From assembly GCA_964392415.1 (NCBI GenBank), contig CAYMPL010000030.1, positions 1 through 22,580 of the forward strand: a stretch of DNA of 22,580 nt, written 5' to 3'. Position 1 is the first letter of the stretch. The number at the start of each line of letters is the position of its first letter. Below the pieces are notes generated by a model, which saw only the letters and a list, made by a program, of their open reading frames with translations, did no database searches and had not been told where the DNA came from. A program made the position numbers and the translations under genes. Source of the stretch: CAYJMQ01 sp964392415. GTDB taxonomy: Bacteria > Bdellovibrionota > JACOXK01 > 2-02-FULL-40-11. Below, in pieces: positions 22,454 to 22,580 of this stretch.

Positions 22454-22580
22454 ATTCTTTGATCAGATGTATTCTTCAACGCTTTAGCAATTGGTCGCTA
22501 GGCGTTTTAAAAATTATCAACAGCGAACTAAGCAGCTCTCTTGACTTCCCTCACAAAAATGTGTTAGCGAAGACTGTTAT
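22454..22580. other. Intergenic end of window, no gene seen
   Basis: No open frame starts with a recognisable product here. A TTGACT (about 22538-22543) could be a -35 box for a gene beyond the edge, but no convincing -10 follows. Confidence 0.3.

Overview
The window is a chromosomal replication-origin neighbourhood from a Gram-negative bacterium, probably a metagenome assembly: it opens with 49 consecutive C and has one run of 10 N. GC is moderate by eye. YidC has a large periplasmic domain, GyrB has a proteobacterial-type insert in its TOPRIM half, and the Fo genes (atpZ-atpI-atpB-atpE) stand apart from the F1 genes. Together these fit a deltaproteobacterial or Bdellovibrio-like lineage, but the taxon is an inference I cannot confirm.

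Layout. 1-636: 3' end of uvrA (+). 637-1889: a graveyard of toxin-antitoxin genes on the minus strand: an intact ribbon-helix-helix antitoxin with its own promoter and operator, a PIN toxin broken by a deletion and a frameshift, and a MNT nucleotidyltransferase/HEPN pair in which the MNT gene has no start codon and the HEPN protein lacks its motif histidine. 1883-12851: a dense minus-strand block transcribed away from the origin, dnaN-recF-gyrB-fabH-gyrA-atpZ-atpI-atpB-atpE, with several 1-4 bp junctions. gyrB carries a 390-residue HNH intein. 12852-13432: oriC, with an AT-rich unwinding element, five TAG triplets and two clusters of DnaA boxes, split by a palindromic repeat element. 13433-14797: dnaA (-). 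14938-20571: rpmH-rnpA-yidD-yidC-mnmE-mnmG (+), the classical divergent arm. 20572-20729: a second copy of the palindromic repeat and a likely parA promoter. 20730-22453: parA-parB (+). 22454-22580: no gene seen.

How it works together: DnaA binds and opens oriC, DnaN and RecF serve the new forks, GyrA/GyrB manage supercoiling, and ParA/ParB segregate the origin. A good parS candidate lies in the last codons of mnmG. RnpA, YidD and YidC (tRNA processing and membrane insertion) and MnmE/MnmG (wobble uridine modification) are the usual passengers.

Most notable: (1) two copies of a two-hairpin repeat whose first stem shows compensatory changes, one inside oriC and one supplying the mnmG stop codon; (2) a very regular DnaA-trio unwinding element; (3) the GyrB intein; (4) a GyrA whose two main quinolone-contact positions are Val and Ser; (5) decayed toxin-antitoxin modules directly after atpE. 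I see no wholly new multi-gene system. The repeat family and its position in oriC are the best candidate for something undescribed.
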